Source: Pseudorasbora parva
Taxonomy: Eukaryota > Chordata > Actinopteri > Cypriniformes > Gobionidae
Assembly: GCF_024679245.1 (NCBI RefSeq)
Contig: NC_090177.1
Location: forward strand, 20,597,950 to 20,661,949
Direction of reading: 5' to 3'
Length of the DNA: 64,000 nt
In this document: positions 46,501-57,828 of the stretch, piece after piece
Layout of the letters: every line of letters begins with the position of its first letter
Numbering within the stretch: the first letter of the stretch is position 1
Position numbers and translations under genes: made by a program
Notes under the pieces: model-generated
Databases searched by the model: none
What the model saw: only the letters and a program-made list of their open reading frames with translations
What the model was told of the DNA's origin: nothing

Positions 46501-49500
46501 AATCAGATATTCTTGATTTTATTGCATCTTATAAATCTCCCTTTTGTAAAAATCCAACACACACAAACATAACATGTATTTTTTTGGCATAACTATTCTT
46601 TCTGTACTGTATTCATCAGAATGTGTAACCAGGTGGTTTGATTCTGACAATCCTAATACAAATGGAGGTGATTCTGAACTCTTGAGTGGCCTTCTCAGTT
46701 TGTATCCTGGGTACATTTGTCCGAATCCACTCGGAATAGAGGCTCAGACCATCTCTGGCCAGCCAGCATCTCAAACCGGAAACGTCTTTCAAGTGTGAGT
46801 CTATCAAAGGATCTTAAATGAACCTTTGTGTAAATATTTTCTTTTTATTATGTTCTAAAGCAGGGGGAACCTTTTTGTCATTAAGTGCCATTTTTATGGT
46901 TCTGAGTTAATCACTGTGCCACAACCCTTAAATATTTCAACCCACGTCATGTATAACACATAAACATACAGTATTTTAAATATTCTTATTGACTAACATA
47001 GAAATAGTACAGAACATTAAATATTTCTGAAGACATTTTTCTTAAAATTTGTTTTAAATTTGAGAGAAAGCAGCGTGAACTTTCGTAAGATAATTTAGTC
47101 CTTTTACTTTTAAATAACGAAGCTGACTCTTGTGTTGAGCTTCAGGATGTGACGCTGAACTTTCAGTTTCATTTGGGGTAGTTTTCTTGTCGGCTTGCCG
47201 AAGAGATACTCAGCTTCTGCTCTGCATCGGGCCATACCTGTGTGTTGTAGTGCTGTAAGGTTATAATGCTCACGTTTATTTTTTATTATTTTTTACCATA
47301 TTGGGAGGAATACAATTTACATATGTGATTTCAATAACCAGATACATGTTGTCCAGTTTCATCTGGAATGTCAAAAAATTGCCCTCTCTTTCAGACTCTA
47401 TATATTTGGTTGAAATTTATAGCATGTATGTAAGATTTTTTGGAATACCTTCGATGGAAACACCAAAGACACTTTAATATATTGTGTGTTTTATTAGACA
47501 GGTAACTGATGATTCAGAAATGAATCATTATTATATAGCTCAAAACAGTCTTATTGTTTAAATCTTGTTTTCTTGTTTTACCACGAGTACCATGTTTTCC
47601 CATGCCTAATATCGATCTTACTGCAGTGTGCAACAAGTGTCTCAAAGTCACAGAGTAGCATCATAACATAACTATCAACACACTCAAATGTATGTAATAT
47701 GATAAAGCAGCATTGCGTTACTTCACATACACATGACTCAAAGTAGAAATGGTCATTTGTGACATAATAAAACTCCACTGTTCTTGAGCAGTGTGTTGCG
47801 CTTATCTTAGCAATCGCTCCAATGGCAGAAGAGGTGAAGACAACAACTCCCGGGATTCCACGAAATCAAGGCATCATCAAGCTGTACCTTTGACTTGAAT
47901 AAGCAAAAATTATATATCGCGCCTTCAACTATTTACAGCGGAACAAGCTGTAAGCTATCAGTCAGTAACTTCCGTGCACGTGATGCGCAGTGGCCGTGCT
48001 AATGGTTTGTCAGGGTGGATGCTTTTATTGACTTGAGCGGTTTAATTCTCACACTTTATTAGTATTTACTATGTTTAACTATGAGAAGGATTGCCTCAAA
48101 ATAAAGATCTGTATGCAGGTGGGAGGTACTTTATCTTAATGAAACGCATACGCCTCTTGCAATTACACCTCCTGGCATACTTGCCATATGTTGCCAACCC
48201 TGTTCTAAAGCTCTTTTGTGTATGTTCTGAAGATATAATCCAACAACTGGATTTTCTTGTGTCAACGCAAACCAAGGAGGAGGGGTTTGTGCTGATTACA
48301 AGGTGCGCTTCACCTGCCCAGAGGAATGGTGTTCAAGTAAGTGACATTTACACACAAAAACTGCAGATGATCATGGAAATCAAAGTTAAATATTTTCACT
48401 AAAGTTTTTACTAAAGTGACAATTAGCTATTATTAAGTTGTCTCAACGTCTTCACCTTCCATTAAATTAAGTTGTACAAGGGAAACAAAATTTATCAAAT
48501 CACTAAAATAAAGTGTAATTTTTTGCTATTGAGGTCAATGAAATGACCTTTTATTGGTCATGAATGAATGGCATCCACTCAACTGGTCATCCTCTGTTAG
48601 AATGTAGGACACCCTGGTTTGACCGAGATGAACCTGGAGGACTGGGAGACTATGAGACGCTGCCGTTAACCCTGGTAACATACCCACTACAGGTCTGCGC
48701 TCAGCCCATCGCCATTGAGGTCACAACCACTAGTGGGACCCCTGTACTGCCTGGAAGCAACTTTCAAGTGTATGGTGAACAGCATTATATCCTCTATATA
48801 AAATTTCTACAATAAAATAAAATATATGATGCTTTAAATAATGATTTGGTAAAATGGTTGATATATGGCTTATATTATGTTTTATCTTTCTACAGATATG
48901 ACCCATTACAGGGATTTGTGTGTGTGAATGGGGCCTGTCAAGACTACAGGGTTCGCTTCACATGTCCAACGAGTTTTTGCGGCACAAGTATGAAACTTAA
49001 TTCTCATTTATTCAGCTTCACTGTGTTATTTAAAGTTGATTTGTATATATTGTAAAGTTGCTGTCTTTTTCTATTTTCATTTAGTTCATTTATCCCCATT
49101 TGGTTTACATCTGTATGGTATTTTTTCAGAATGTGTAACCAGGTGGTTTGATTCTGACAATCCTAATACAAATGGAGGTGATTCTGAACTCTTGAGTGGC
49201 CTTCTCAGTTTGTATCCTGGGCACATTTGTCCGAATCCACTCGGAATAGAGGCTCAGACCATCTCTGGCCAGCCAGCATCTCAAACCGGAAATGTCTTTC
49301 AAGTGTGAGTCTATCAAAGGATCTGAAATGAAAAAAAATTGTTTTATTATGTTCTAAAGTTATTTTCTATATTTTCTGAAGATATAATCCAACAACTGGG
49401 TTTTCTTGTATAAATGCAAACCAAGGAGCAGGGGTTTGTGCTGATTATAAGGTGCGTTTCACCTGCCCAGAGGAATGGTGTTCAAGTAAGTGACATTTAT

Positions 49501-49973
49501 ACACAAGAACTGCAGCCGAGCTGTTTTTGTTGTTCGTTTTTAAAATAGAAGTCAATGAAATGACCTTTTGTTGGTAATGAATGAATGACATCCACTCAAC
49601 TAGTCATCCCCTGTTAGAATGTAGGACACCCTGGTTTAACCGAGATAATCCTGGAGGACTGGGAGACTATGAGACGCTGTCGTTAACCCCGACAACATAC
49701 CCACTACAGGTCTGCGCTCAGCCCATCGCCATTGAGGTCACAACCATTAGTGGGACCCCTGTACTGCCTGGAAGCAACTTTCAAGTGTAAGGTTTAGATA
49801 TATATAGTATATATAAAAATGTTATATGTAATGTTGTAATGATTGACAGGCATCTACTCTGATTCTGCAGATATGATCCACTACTGGGCTTTGAGTGTGT
49901 GAATGAGCCACAGAGTGGATGGATCTGTCAGGACTACAAGGTCCGCTACATATGTCCGAATAGTTTCTGCTAG
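43395..49973 (+). CDS. Secreted protein with six tandem WxxW-type (Mucin2_WxxW/CILP-like) modules, unnamed
   Basis: I recognise the module but not the gene. Proposed exons are 43395-43406 (ATG), 43480-43510, 43732-43903, 43980-44083, 44376-44544, 45469-45572, 46620-46794, 48233-48336, 48601-48769, 48896-48987, 49130-49304, 49382-49485, 49618-49786 and 49871-49973 (TAG 49971-49973). All phases agree, totalling 1,683 nt or 560 residues. The start [15 protein letters not shown] looks like a short signal peptide. Each module of 87-93 residues begins C-x3-W-F-(D/N)-x-D-x-P and carries GD(Y/S)E, then [11 protein letters not shown] or [11 protein letters not shown], and ends in the VRFTCP region with six cysteines. 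This resembles the WxxW module of gel-forming mucins and cartilage intermediate layer protein. Likely extracellular. An AATAAA lies at 50063. The first two exons are the least certain part; the modules themselves are firm. Confidence 0.82.
43732..44083 (+). other. WxxW module 1 (A type)
   Basis: Two exons, 43732-43903 and 43980-44083, separated by a 76-bp intron. The module starts [20 protein letters not shown] and ends [16 protein letters not shown]. It has six cysteines in total. Confidence 0.85.
44376..45572 (+). other. WxxW module 2 (B type)
   Basis: Exons 44376-44544 and 45469-45572. The module starts [20 protein letters not shown] and ends [17 protein letters not shown]. Its donor is shifted by a T-to-C change (CAAGC then GTAGGC), turning the joint codon Val into Ala. 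Its intron is 924 bp, against about 80-130 bp in modules 1, 4, 5 and 6. Confidence 0.85.
44700..45440. repeat. Insertion in the module-2 intron of the WxxW gene
   Basis: The corresponding intron of module 4 is only 126 bp. Most of this 924-bp intron is therefore extra sequence, with a mirrored pair AGGAAATCCCAGAG/CTCTGGGAAATCCT at about 44880-44945. Confidence 0.55.
46620..48336 (+). other. WxxW module 3 (A type)
   Basis: Exons 46620-46794 and 48233-48336. The module starts [20 protein letters not shown] and ends [16 protein letters not shown]. The intron is about 1.4 kb, expanded by repeat insertion. Confidence 0.85.
46860..48215. repeat. Insertion in the module-3 intron of the WxxW gene
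   Basis: Homologous introns in modules 1 and 5 are 76-77 bp, whereas this one is 1,438 bp. The sequence is AT-rich and I do not recognise its family. Confidence 0.5.
48601..48987 (+). other. WxxW module 4 (B type, shortened)
   Basis: Exons 48601-48769 and 48896-48987. The first exon is identical to that of module 2 except at its last base. The second exon is 12 bp shorter than the others, removing four residues from the variable loop ([16 protein letters not shown]). Confidence 0.85.
49130..49485 (+). other. WxxW module 5 (A type)
   Basis: Exons 49130-49304 and 49382-49485. The first exon differs from that of module 3 at only two positions that I can see (Tyr to His, and one silent change). 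The intron is 77 bp. Confidence 0.85.
49618..49973 (+). other. WxxW module 6 (B type, C-terminal)
   Basis: Exons 49618-49786 and 49871-49973. The module starts [20 protein letters not shown] and ends [15 protein letters not shown], then TAG. The stop codon follows the sixth cysteine directly, so the protein has no C-terminal tail. Confidence 0.85.
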
Positions 49974-50062
49974 ATTATCTCAAGCCTCTCATTAGAGGTC
50001 ACAAACATGACTGACTTGTTAAATTCAGTTTTCAATTTAAATTTAGTTTAGAAAAAAAATGC

Positions 50063-50068
50063 AATAAA
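50063..50068 (+). terminator. Polyadenylation signal of the WxxW gene
   Basis: AATAAA 90 bp after the stop codon, the first hexamer downstream. Confidence 0.6.
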
Positions 50069-50604
50069 CATTTGCTTGCATTACTCTTCCTGGCCTCCTC
50101 AGTTCATATTGTGAACACATTGTGTTTTGAAATGCTAAGAACATTACAAGAAAATTAAAACTTTGATTTAAGACTCTGTTCCTATGATGATACCTGCAAA
50201 TCAACAAATTGTGCCCACCTGTATACTTGTAATATGTTATATTATAGGCCTATAGTTATATCAACCATACTGCATTGTCCTCATAAATAACACCAAGAGT
50301 AAAAGATAGCTTATCATGAAATTCAGACACTTTAGGTTAATTTTCTTTTAATTTAAGATAATTTAAATAAATTAATTTTAATACATTTTCTTAAAATGTG
50401 ATCCTAAAATCCTAAAATGGGACTAGGCAAAAAGAAAACCAGGTGGTAGATTTTTTTAAAAACATTAATTAAATTAAAATTAAATTATTTAAGTAATTAA
50501 ATTAATTTATTTAAGTCATTAAATTATATCTTATTATAATGTAATGAAACCATTTTTTTACAATGACAGTATCACTTATCCCAAAAATACTAGGGTACTT
50601 CAAA

Positions 50605-50878
50605 ATGTTAGTTTTAAAAAATATATATATATTATTCTGTCATTTACTCACTCAAGTTGTTCCAAAACCTGTAAGATTTTCTTTATTCTGCTGAAAAACG
50701 AAGAAAATATTTTGAAGAATATGGATAACCAAACAGTGTATGGGTCCCATTAACTTCCATCGCATGGAGAATAAAAAAGTCAATGGAGTCCATCAACAGT
50801 TTGGTTATTGTTCAGCAGAAGAAAAAAATTCAGGTATAGAAAAAATGTAATTCGCCTTTTTGGGGTGAACGATCCCTT
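50605..50878. repeat. Foldback MITE (GGGTGAAC...CCCTTTAA end)
   Basis: ATAACCAAACAGTGTATGG and CAACAGTTTGGTTATTG mirror each other. The right end GGGTGAACGATCCCTTTAA matches the TTAA MITE family. Confidence 0.65.
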
Positions 50879-51089
50879 TAACTCAGTATAACTTTTATTG
50901 TATTGTAATGACGCGACGGCAACATGCAGTGTTGTACATTAAATAACACATTAAAATAATATTTCATAATAAAAAACTTCTGTTGAATGTCTGTTCCTGG
51001 CTGTACACATGGATGAATCATAAAGTGTCTGCTCTGGCTTTTCCCCCCTCCTCTCTTCAACATCCTATTCCCGCCGATCTACCAGACTA

Positions 51090-51401
51090 GTACAGTTGAT
51101 TGCGAACAACGCTTTTTTTATTGTGATGTGCGTAGAGAAACTGCTAGAACTATTTCGATGTCATATCCGGTGGAATATTCCAGTAAATCCTGCCTTTAAA
51201 AGGAGACGCGCTGAAAATGCGAAGTGCGTTGTCTGTGACAGGTGCAGTCTATAGCCTATTATAAATGTCATCTTCGTCCATTAAAGACCATAACTGTTTT
51301 TGGGGAACCACTGAATGTGAGTAAAATTAAAATACTGTGTCGTCGATATATAAATCCAGCAAAAGGCATTATTTGTTGCTCCGCGCTTGACCTTGAAGGT
51401 A
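51090..51401 (+). promoter_or_regulatory. Possible promoter and first exon of an unidentified gene
   Basis: A relatively CpG-rich patch contains GGAATATTCC (heat-shock-element-like) at about 51171, a TTTAAAAGG TATA-like box at about 51195, and a strong GAAG/GTAAGT donor at 51401/51402. An ORF of 63 codons (51242-51433) runs through it. I cannot find a convincing second exon. Confidence 0.25.
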
Positions 51402-52796
51402 AGTTTTGTTTTCACATTGACATCAAGTTTTAAAACAATTAATTTTTAGATAAGGGGCTTTATATTCTTGTTCATAGGCAACGTAACACTAACGTTATTG
51501 TTATATTGAATGGCTAGTGCTCAGTGTTCTTAATTTAATGACGATAGAAAAATGCTGGATATAGGGCAGAATAAGAAGCAGGATATTCATTCAGTATATA
51601 ATGTATAGTAATAAAGCGCAGAAAACATTCAGACTCGTATTTCTAACGCTGTAACGAAGGTGAGTGCAGACACACTGGATAAAGATACAGGACATTCCCG
51701 TTTAGTTGTCTGATGTACAATACGCAGTTGTATTTAGCTTACAGCAATGAGATCATGCAGTGTGCGCAGACATTACGCATACGCAGGCAGCCTTTCAATT
51801 GGAGAATAACTGTGTTTTAGTCATAAATGCCAGTTTCTCAATACATATGGGCTACTTCCTTATTAATAACGCACCCGTCAGCGTGACATGGCAAGTGTAG
51901 TTAAAAATTTGATGGATAAGGATTTTACTTTTTGGAAAGGCAGAGGCATGTAATGTATGGCATTGTGCAACAGTGTGGTCCTGAGGCAGGAGTCGGCGTG
52001 CGTTTAAATAGATCATGGGCGTACGGCCATGAACTGCGAATGCTCTGCGTGCCTAAGACATTCGCGGGCTCTCATTAGTATTAACAGTACACATTCCCTT
52101 CTTTTGGGTGTACCATAAAGCTTACATTATATATTTGGTTAATACGTATGTTGCTATCTTTCATTTATTTACTTTCGATGGTAAGCTGCCGGATATACAA
52201 CAGCTTTGGCGCCCACGCGTTGTTGTTATGTATCGTCATCATTGTCCGGCGTTCTCATTGGTTTGCTGGCTTATGAGGGATTTCATGCGCAGGGTCTGTC
52301 TGCGAATCGCTCGCCAAAGCAGGAAAAATGAATGTGCTGTTGCTGCCAGATCTCGATCAATGAAAATCACATTATATTTGATACAAAACTAAATAGACGT
52401 AATCAAAAAAAAAAAAAAAAAAAAAACTAGTCACAACTGAAACTATTCTCACAGTATTTAATTTTCTCTATAGGGATTTTTTAACGAAAATGTATAACCT
52501 TAAACTGTTAAGACAGAATTTTTTCAAGAAAATATTTATTTTTATACTTATATTTATTATAATTATATTTTAATAGGTGACTAATATTTATTAAACAAGG
52601 AAGCTGATGTGCCATACCATAACGGCATGAAATAAAATTTTACAGTTCATATTTTTATATGTAATATTGTAGTGTTTACTATAAATGATTCATCTGTGCA
52701 CTTCATTAATTTAAAAAAAGATTTATTTACCCAGATACATTAACCTCCCCTCCCCCCTCAAAACGACTTATCTTTTTTCCCGGGCTATAGCACTAT

Positions 52797-53764
52797 AGCT
52801 GTGTCTCATTTCGTTAAAGCTGCTGTCCGTAACTTATTTTGTGTTCAAGATTTACAAAAATTATATAATGAGAATGTACAACATGAATCCATTTTCCAAA
52901 CCGTGTTTTTGTCTTACCCTGAATCATTATAATACACTTATAATAAGTATTTATATTGGGACTATTTCAGGCCAGACTGGTAGGTACCGCTGCGGAGGAG
53001 CACAGTCCCCTGCGTGATCCGCCATAGACATGAAAAGAGAGAAGTAGCTCCGGCTGCAATGTTCTTCTGCAAGATGCACTCAGTTCTTTTTGTTAACCAC
53101 TAGAGTGCAAAAAGTTACGGACTGCAGCTTTAAATTTCGAAGGCTGCGTCCTCCGGAGGACACATCCTGTGTAGGATGCAGTATACGGAGTGTCCTTAAT
53201 CAGAATTAAATGCACTGTCCTTCGTAGGACACACAGGCAGGAAGTATCACGTTGCTATGCCAACACGTTCAACCTCGTTGTGCTCTCACGCCAGTAATAT
53301 GAATGAAAATTATTTATAACTTGAAAATGACTATGAAATGTTTCTTGTCTTGACAGCAATGTACTGTTGTAAATGTTTAAAAAAAGCACTAAACACTTGT
53401 AATCCTGTTTACCACAACTATCTGTTGGAAGTAATAGAGCTTAGAAAACAAAAACAAGCTTAAACTACTTACAATTAAACACCACACCTACGCTTGCATG
53501 TATATCTGGCGGTGGTGGCGTTTTTTAATATAATATAATAAAAAAAAAAAAGATGGTTGTTAATGGCGACGCTAAGAATTGTGGGTTATCTCCAGCTGTG
53601 CAGAATGCAACTAATGCACACTCCGAATTCCTGTGAAAGAAGGACGCATTCGAAAGTCGCATTTGGAGTGTCCTACTCACTTTTTTTAAATGAGACGGCC
53701 TTATGACGTATGCAGCCTTCAGATGAAACCTCCGGAGGACGCAGCCTTCTGAAATGAGACAGCT
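52797..53764. mobile_element. Outer foldback element (AGCTGTGTCTCATTTCG ends)
   Basis: AGCTGTGTCTCATTTCG (left) mirrors GAAATGAGACAGCT (right). AAGGCTGCGTCCTCCGGAGG mirrors CCTCCGGAGGACGCAGCCTT. The left arm is interrupted at a TTAA by the element at 52818-53129. Confidence 0.75.
52818..53129. mobile_element. Nested TTAA-flanked TIR element
   Basis: TTAA at 52814-52817 and 53130-53133 flanks AGCTGCTGTCCGTAACTT and its inverse AGTTACGGACTGCAGCT. Confidence 0.8.
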
Positions 53765-55289
53765 TCTGTCTCGTTTCTGCGCTGCCTCTCAGACACCTTT
53801 CACTGGCATTCAAATGCACAACTTCCAACGATCCAATCAATTCCCAAGGGATGAAATCAAGCCCCGCCCATATTTTTTTCTAATTTCAGAGGCCATTTCA
53901 CTCGGATATACGTCACAATAAGGAGAAAAAGACGATCTTCAACTTCCGTTTCATGCCAAAAAGGTGACGCATCACACTAGTGACACCTAGCGGAAATACT
54001 AAAATACAGCATATTAAGCTAACAGCCCTTTTCACGCAGGATCTGTTTGTGTCCCACGATACAAACTACGCGCTGGCAAGTAACATCTACTACAACATGT
54101 TATGGTGTGTGCACATCAAAAGCAAAGCGAATATTAGGTGACAACTCGTTTTGGTGAAAATTTCACCGTTTTCTCCAAAAATTGTGCCTGAATGACAGCC
54201 GCTTCCAGTAACTTAAGGATGAAGGTGTCCAGTGTGATGTCAAAAATGTCAATAAGCTCTTCACTGATTGGCTTACACGACAAAGCGTCATGCGTTTTTT
54301 CCGCATGGAAGACACGATTGAGGTGAATCTCACGCATTCTCAGCAAGCGGATTGCCCACTTTACGTCATTCGCGTAGCCCGGTGCATCTATTCATGTCTT
54401 TGCATTGACTTCTAATCTATCTAATCTACTTGCGCAAATAATTAAAGTCGCTTTTGGTGTGCACACTAAAAGCGACTAATTATTTGCGCAAGTAGATTAA
54501 ATAGCGGATATTCACATCACGTTGCTCGTGATTACTCACAATTCGCGGGATTACATGTTTTTCTCGTCACCTGCGTAAATAAAAACATTGTGCGATAAAG
54601 AATGTCTTCACGATGACAACAACAACAACAACAACAACATTTCTTTCTGCCATTTTTTCCGTCATCAATCATGTTGAAGATTATTATTGCTACTCTGTAC
54701 CTGTTTTGGATGTCCCAAATACGCCGGAAAGCCAAGGGCCGACGTATCTGGGTTCGCAACAAATTCCAGAGGCGCACACAACTCTGTGAATTTCACGGTT
54801 TTCTCCAGGAACTGCACATAATGCAACTGGACATGTCAATAAGCTCTTCGCTGATTGGTTAGCGTAACAATGTGTCATGCGAATTTCCCGTTGGAGTAGA
54901 AATATTAAAATTTGCGTGGAAGCTGCGTTTGAGACAAATATTGCACGTTCGCGTCAATCACGACACCCAATTCGCGTCATTCATGTTGCCCGACGAGAAT
55001 TTGCATCTTTTCACGTCTTTGCATTGACTTTGTATGTAATTAACTTGCGCAAATAATTAAATTAACTTTTGGTGTGCATATACCATTACGCCACCCGTTA
55101 ACCAGCGAGTGTGGATGTCATGATGTGGATATGTATGATCATTTATTTATTAGTTCATAGTATCAAATTAATAAAGACTCATGTTACTAATAGCTAAAAA
55201 CAGGGCTCCAAACGGCAAACAAACTAAATTGGGCTCAAGTTTCATTAACGGTGCATTTGAGGCAAGTTCAGCATTATGTTTAAATCAGC
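53765..55289. repeat. TIR/foldback-derived sequence with long hairpin
   Basis: Contains a near-perfect palindrome at 54422-54500 and a related arm (TTGCGCAAATAATTAAATTA) near 55045-55065. A (CAA)n tract lies at 54618-54641. No gene is supported. Confidence 0.55.
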
Positions 55290-55867
55290 TTACGCCGCAT
55301 TCACTCGGGACGTAGGCGTTAACGCTTCCCATTTACTTTGAATGGGTGACATAATCCGTTGCCGAACTGAATTGTGGGTTCCGTCGCGGCGCTTCACTCG
55401 CATTGCAAGCAGCAGAAGTTGAAGATTTCTCAACTTTTCAAGCGCCAGCGCAGGCGTCATCCAATCAGATCGCGGTATGCAAATATCCTACAGCAGACGC
55501 TAGCCAATTGCGTTTACTGCCATTACTGCTCCGTTAACCATCCAGACGCAGCTCCCGGACCACTACGTGATATTCTTCCCGCTGTCGGTGCTTTTTCAGG
55601 ATTTAATGTACTTAACAGCTTCGTGCACATGTGCAGTGCACTGACAACAACTACACGGGCAATCGCACTCACACATACAACCAAATCGGCATCCATTTCG
55701 TCTCACACACTAGCTGCCATAAAAAGGCGCTTTTTTGTGTTGTGTTTTGGTCCAAGCGGCAAGTTAATGTGATTGGCTGTTGTCACTATGATGATCGCGT
55801 CAGCACCCAGCTTCAGCCACTCCCTCTGTCAAGCGTTAACGCCTACGCCCCGTATGAATGCGGCGTT
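55290..55867. mobile_element. TIR element (ACGCCGCATTCA ends)
   Basis: TACGCCGCATTCA at the left mirrors TGAATGCGGCGTTA at the right. GTAGGCGTTAACGCTT mirrors AAGCGTTAACGCCTAC inside. The 132-codon ORF within it has no family that I recognise. Confidence 0.75.
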
Positions 55868-56165
55868 ACAGGTTGCAAAAGTTTATTGTAGCTATGTGGA
55901 TGCTAAGTTTTTCCTGTCGTTAAACACATTTGGCCAAAATCTTGTGTGTAAAAGGAAAACTGCTATGCACAGGCTGTATTGGCTATGATTAGTGGGCAAA
56001 TACCACTGACACTCTTCTCGCTCCTCAAATACATAAAACATTAGGCTTTATAAACAAGTTTCATTCAAGTTCTGGCATAAAGTATAGGCAAATAATAATA
56101 ATAAATCAGTTTCAGGCCTGTAATGTTAAACCCTGGCTAAATATGTTCCACCCAAACCTAAGCCT

Positions 56166-56793
56166 TCAGGTCTGTTCACACTGGGACGATTTTCGCGTGC
56201 GTTTATCACCAAGGTTTAACGGCTCGTGACTAAACAAAGGGCCCAATGTGAGTGTGCACACCGATGCGAAAAATGGCAGGCTTATAAGTGTAATTTTTCT
56301 TTAAAATGCCTTGTGTTTGTTTTGTTTTTTGACGCGCCGTGTTGAAAACAGGACGACCAATAAGATCAGTGCTTTTGTTCATGTGCCTGGAGCTGCTGAA
56401 GATAAAGGAAAGCAACTTGGTGGCGCTCAAGCACAACACGGTCTTGCCGAGCACACATTGATATGATGAAGAAGTAGTAAGTGGACAAAGAAGAAGATGA
56501 GCTGCTAATCCCTATTATTGTGACACCACTGCTTGCTAGTTAGGATAAAAGTGTCTGAATGGTTTTAAAAAGCGTAAATACTGTCTCTTCTTCTTGTGTG
56601 TGACAAGCGATTGTCAGAAGCGTAAAGTGCCGCAGCACCACCTTGTGTACTGGAAGCGCCATCTACTGAATTTCCACGTTCTCTTGGCGCATCGCCAGTG
56701 AAAATAGCTTGGGTGTGTGAGCACTCAAGACGCGGCGAAAAACGCTGGCGATATGCGCACGCAGTATTCATCCCAATATGTACAGGCCTTAAC
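56166..56793. repeat. TIR element copy (AGGTCTGTTCACAC ends)
   Basis: Same family as 40428-40931 by shared internal segments. The right end is TGTACAGGCCTTA. Confidence 0.65.
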
Positions 56794-56879
56794 ATAAAAT
56801 ACCAATTTACTGTAGATTTTCATATTAAAATACTTAAAAAACAGATGAAAACAAACAGGATGATTTCTGCCGTCTGGTG

Positions 56880-57380
56880 ATCTATGGCTGCATCCAGAAA
56901 CCTACGCAGCTGACTCGTTGCCTCTCTCTCTTATCAGACAATGACTTGTAAGGCAGCGTTTGTGCATGAAGGCACGTCACAAAACTGGACTTCTTAGGCA
57001 GTGTTACAGTTTAATGATCTACAGCAAAATAGAGAGAGTTTTGGTTTATAACTAAACTAATATTTAATTACTACAGTAGTAATTTATCGCTAAAAATGTT
57101 GGTAAAAAACTTGCATTTACAAACAAACTGACCAGCAAACGCACCTTTCGGATGCCATCTTTTTTTTTCCAGCTCAACTGTCACAGAATGGAAGGCACAG
57201 GATTGTGGGATATCAAAGGCAGCGAAGGATACATATATGCTGCCTTCAAAACTCGATCAGATGAAGGTATCTCAGGAGACAGGAAGTGAAGCTAACATTA
57301 GATTTGGATGTGCCTTCCTACCTTGAAATGTGTCCTCTGAAGGCAGCTTTTTCCAGGTTTCGACGCTGCCTGTGTATGAC
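56880..57380. other. Probable foldback-derived sequence
   Basis: GCATCCAGAAACCTACGCAGC at the left loosely mirrors CCAGGTTTCGACGCTGCC at the right. Otherwise unrecognised. Confidence 0.35.
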
Positions 57381-57828
57381 CTTTATGTCTTATCACTAGG
57401 TGGCGATAGTGAAGCTTAAAAAGCGAGGAAAAGTGAAGTAGAAGAAAAGCAGTAGTGACAACATCAGCGATTTCAGAGGGAGGGGCTCTGATGACTTTCT
57501 GAATGGCTGTTTCATTGTAGGAGATATAACTTGAGATGGGAGGCTTACTTATTAGGGCTGTGGTTTGTAGTATTGCATGACACAGTCAGACACATTTGGG
57601 AGCGTAGGCTATTTTTAAATAAATGGTCCAACATATTAGGAATACTTTTAGCTTTGTTGCTATGTGTAATTATGCACCAGTAACCAGTAATAATCATTAA
57701 CTTCCTAATGTGATTGTGATAATTTTGTATCTAATAGATATATAGTTGATTGTTTTGTATGACAAGGTTTCTGAAATGTTATGTTTTAATATGCAAGTGA
57801 TTCATTATCTAATTATCTAACCCATTGG

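Noticed and set aside
54532..54777. ORF with a polycysteine run
   Set aside because: It comes from the (CAA)n tract read on the minus strand, inside repeat-derived sequence.
55374..55772. 132-codon ORF
   Set aside because: It lies wholly within a TIR element, shows no recognisable domain, and overlaps other open frames.
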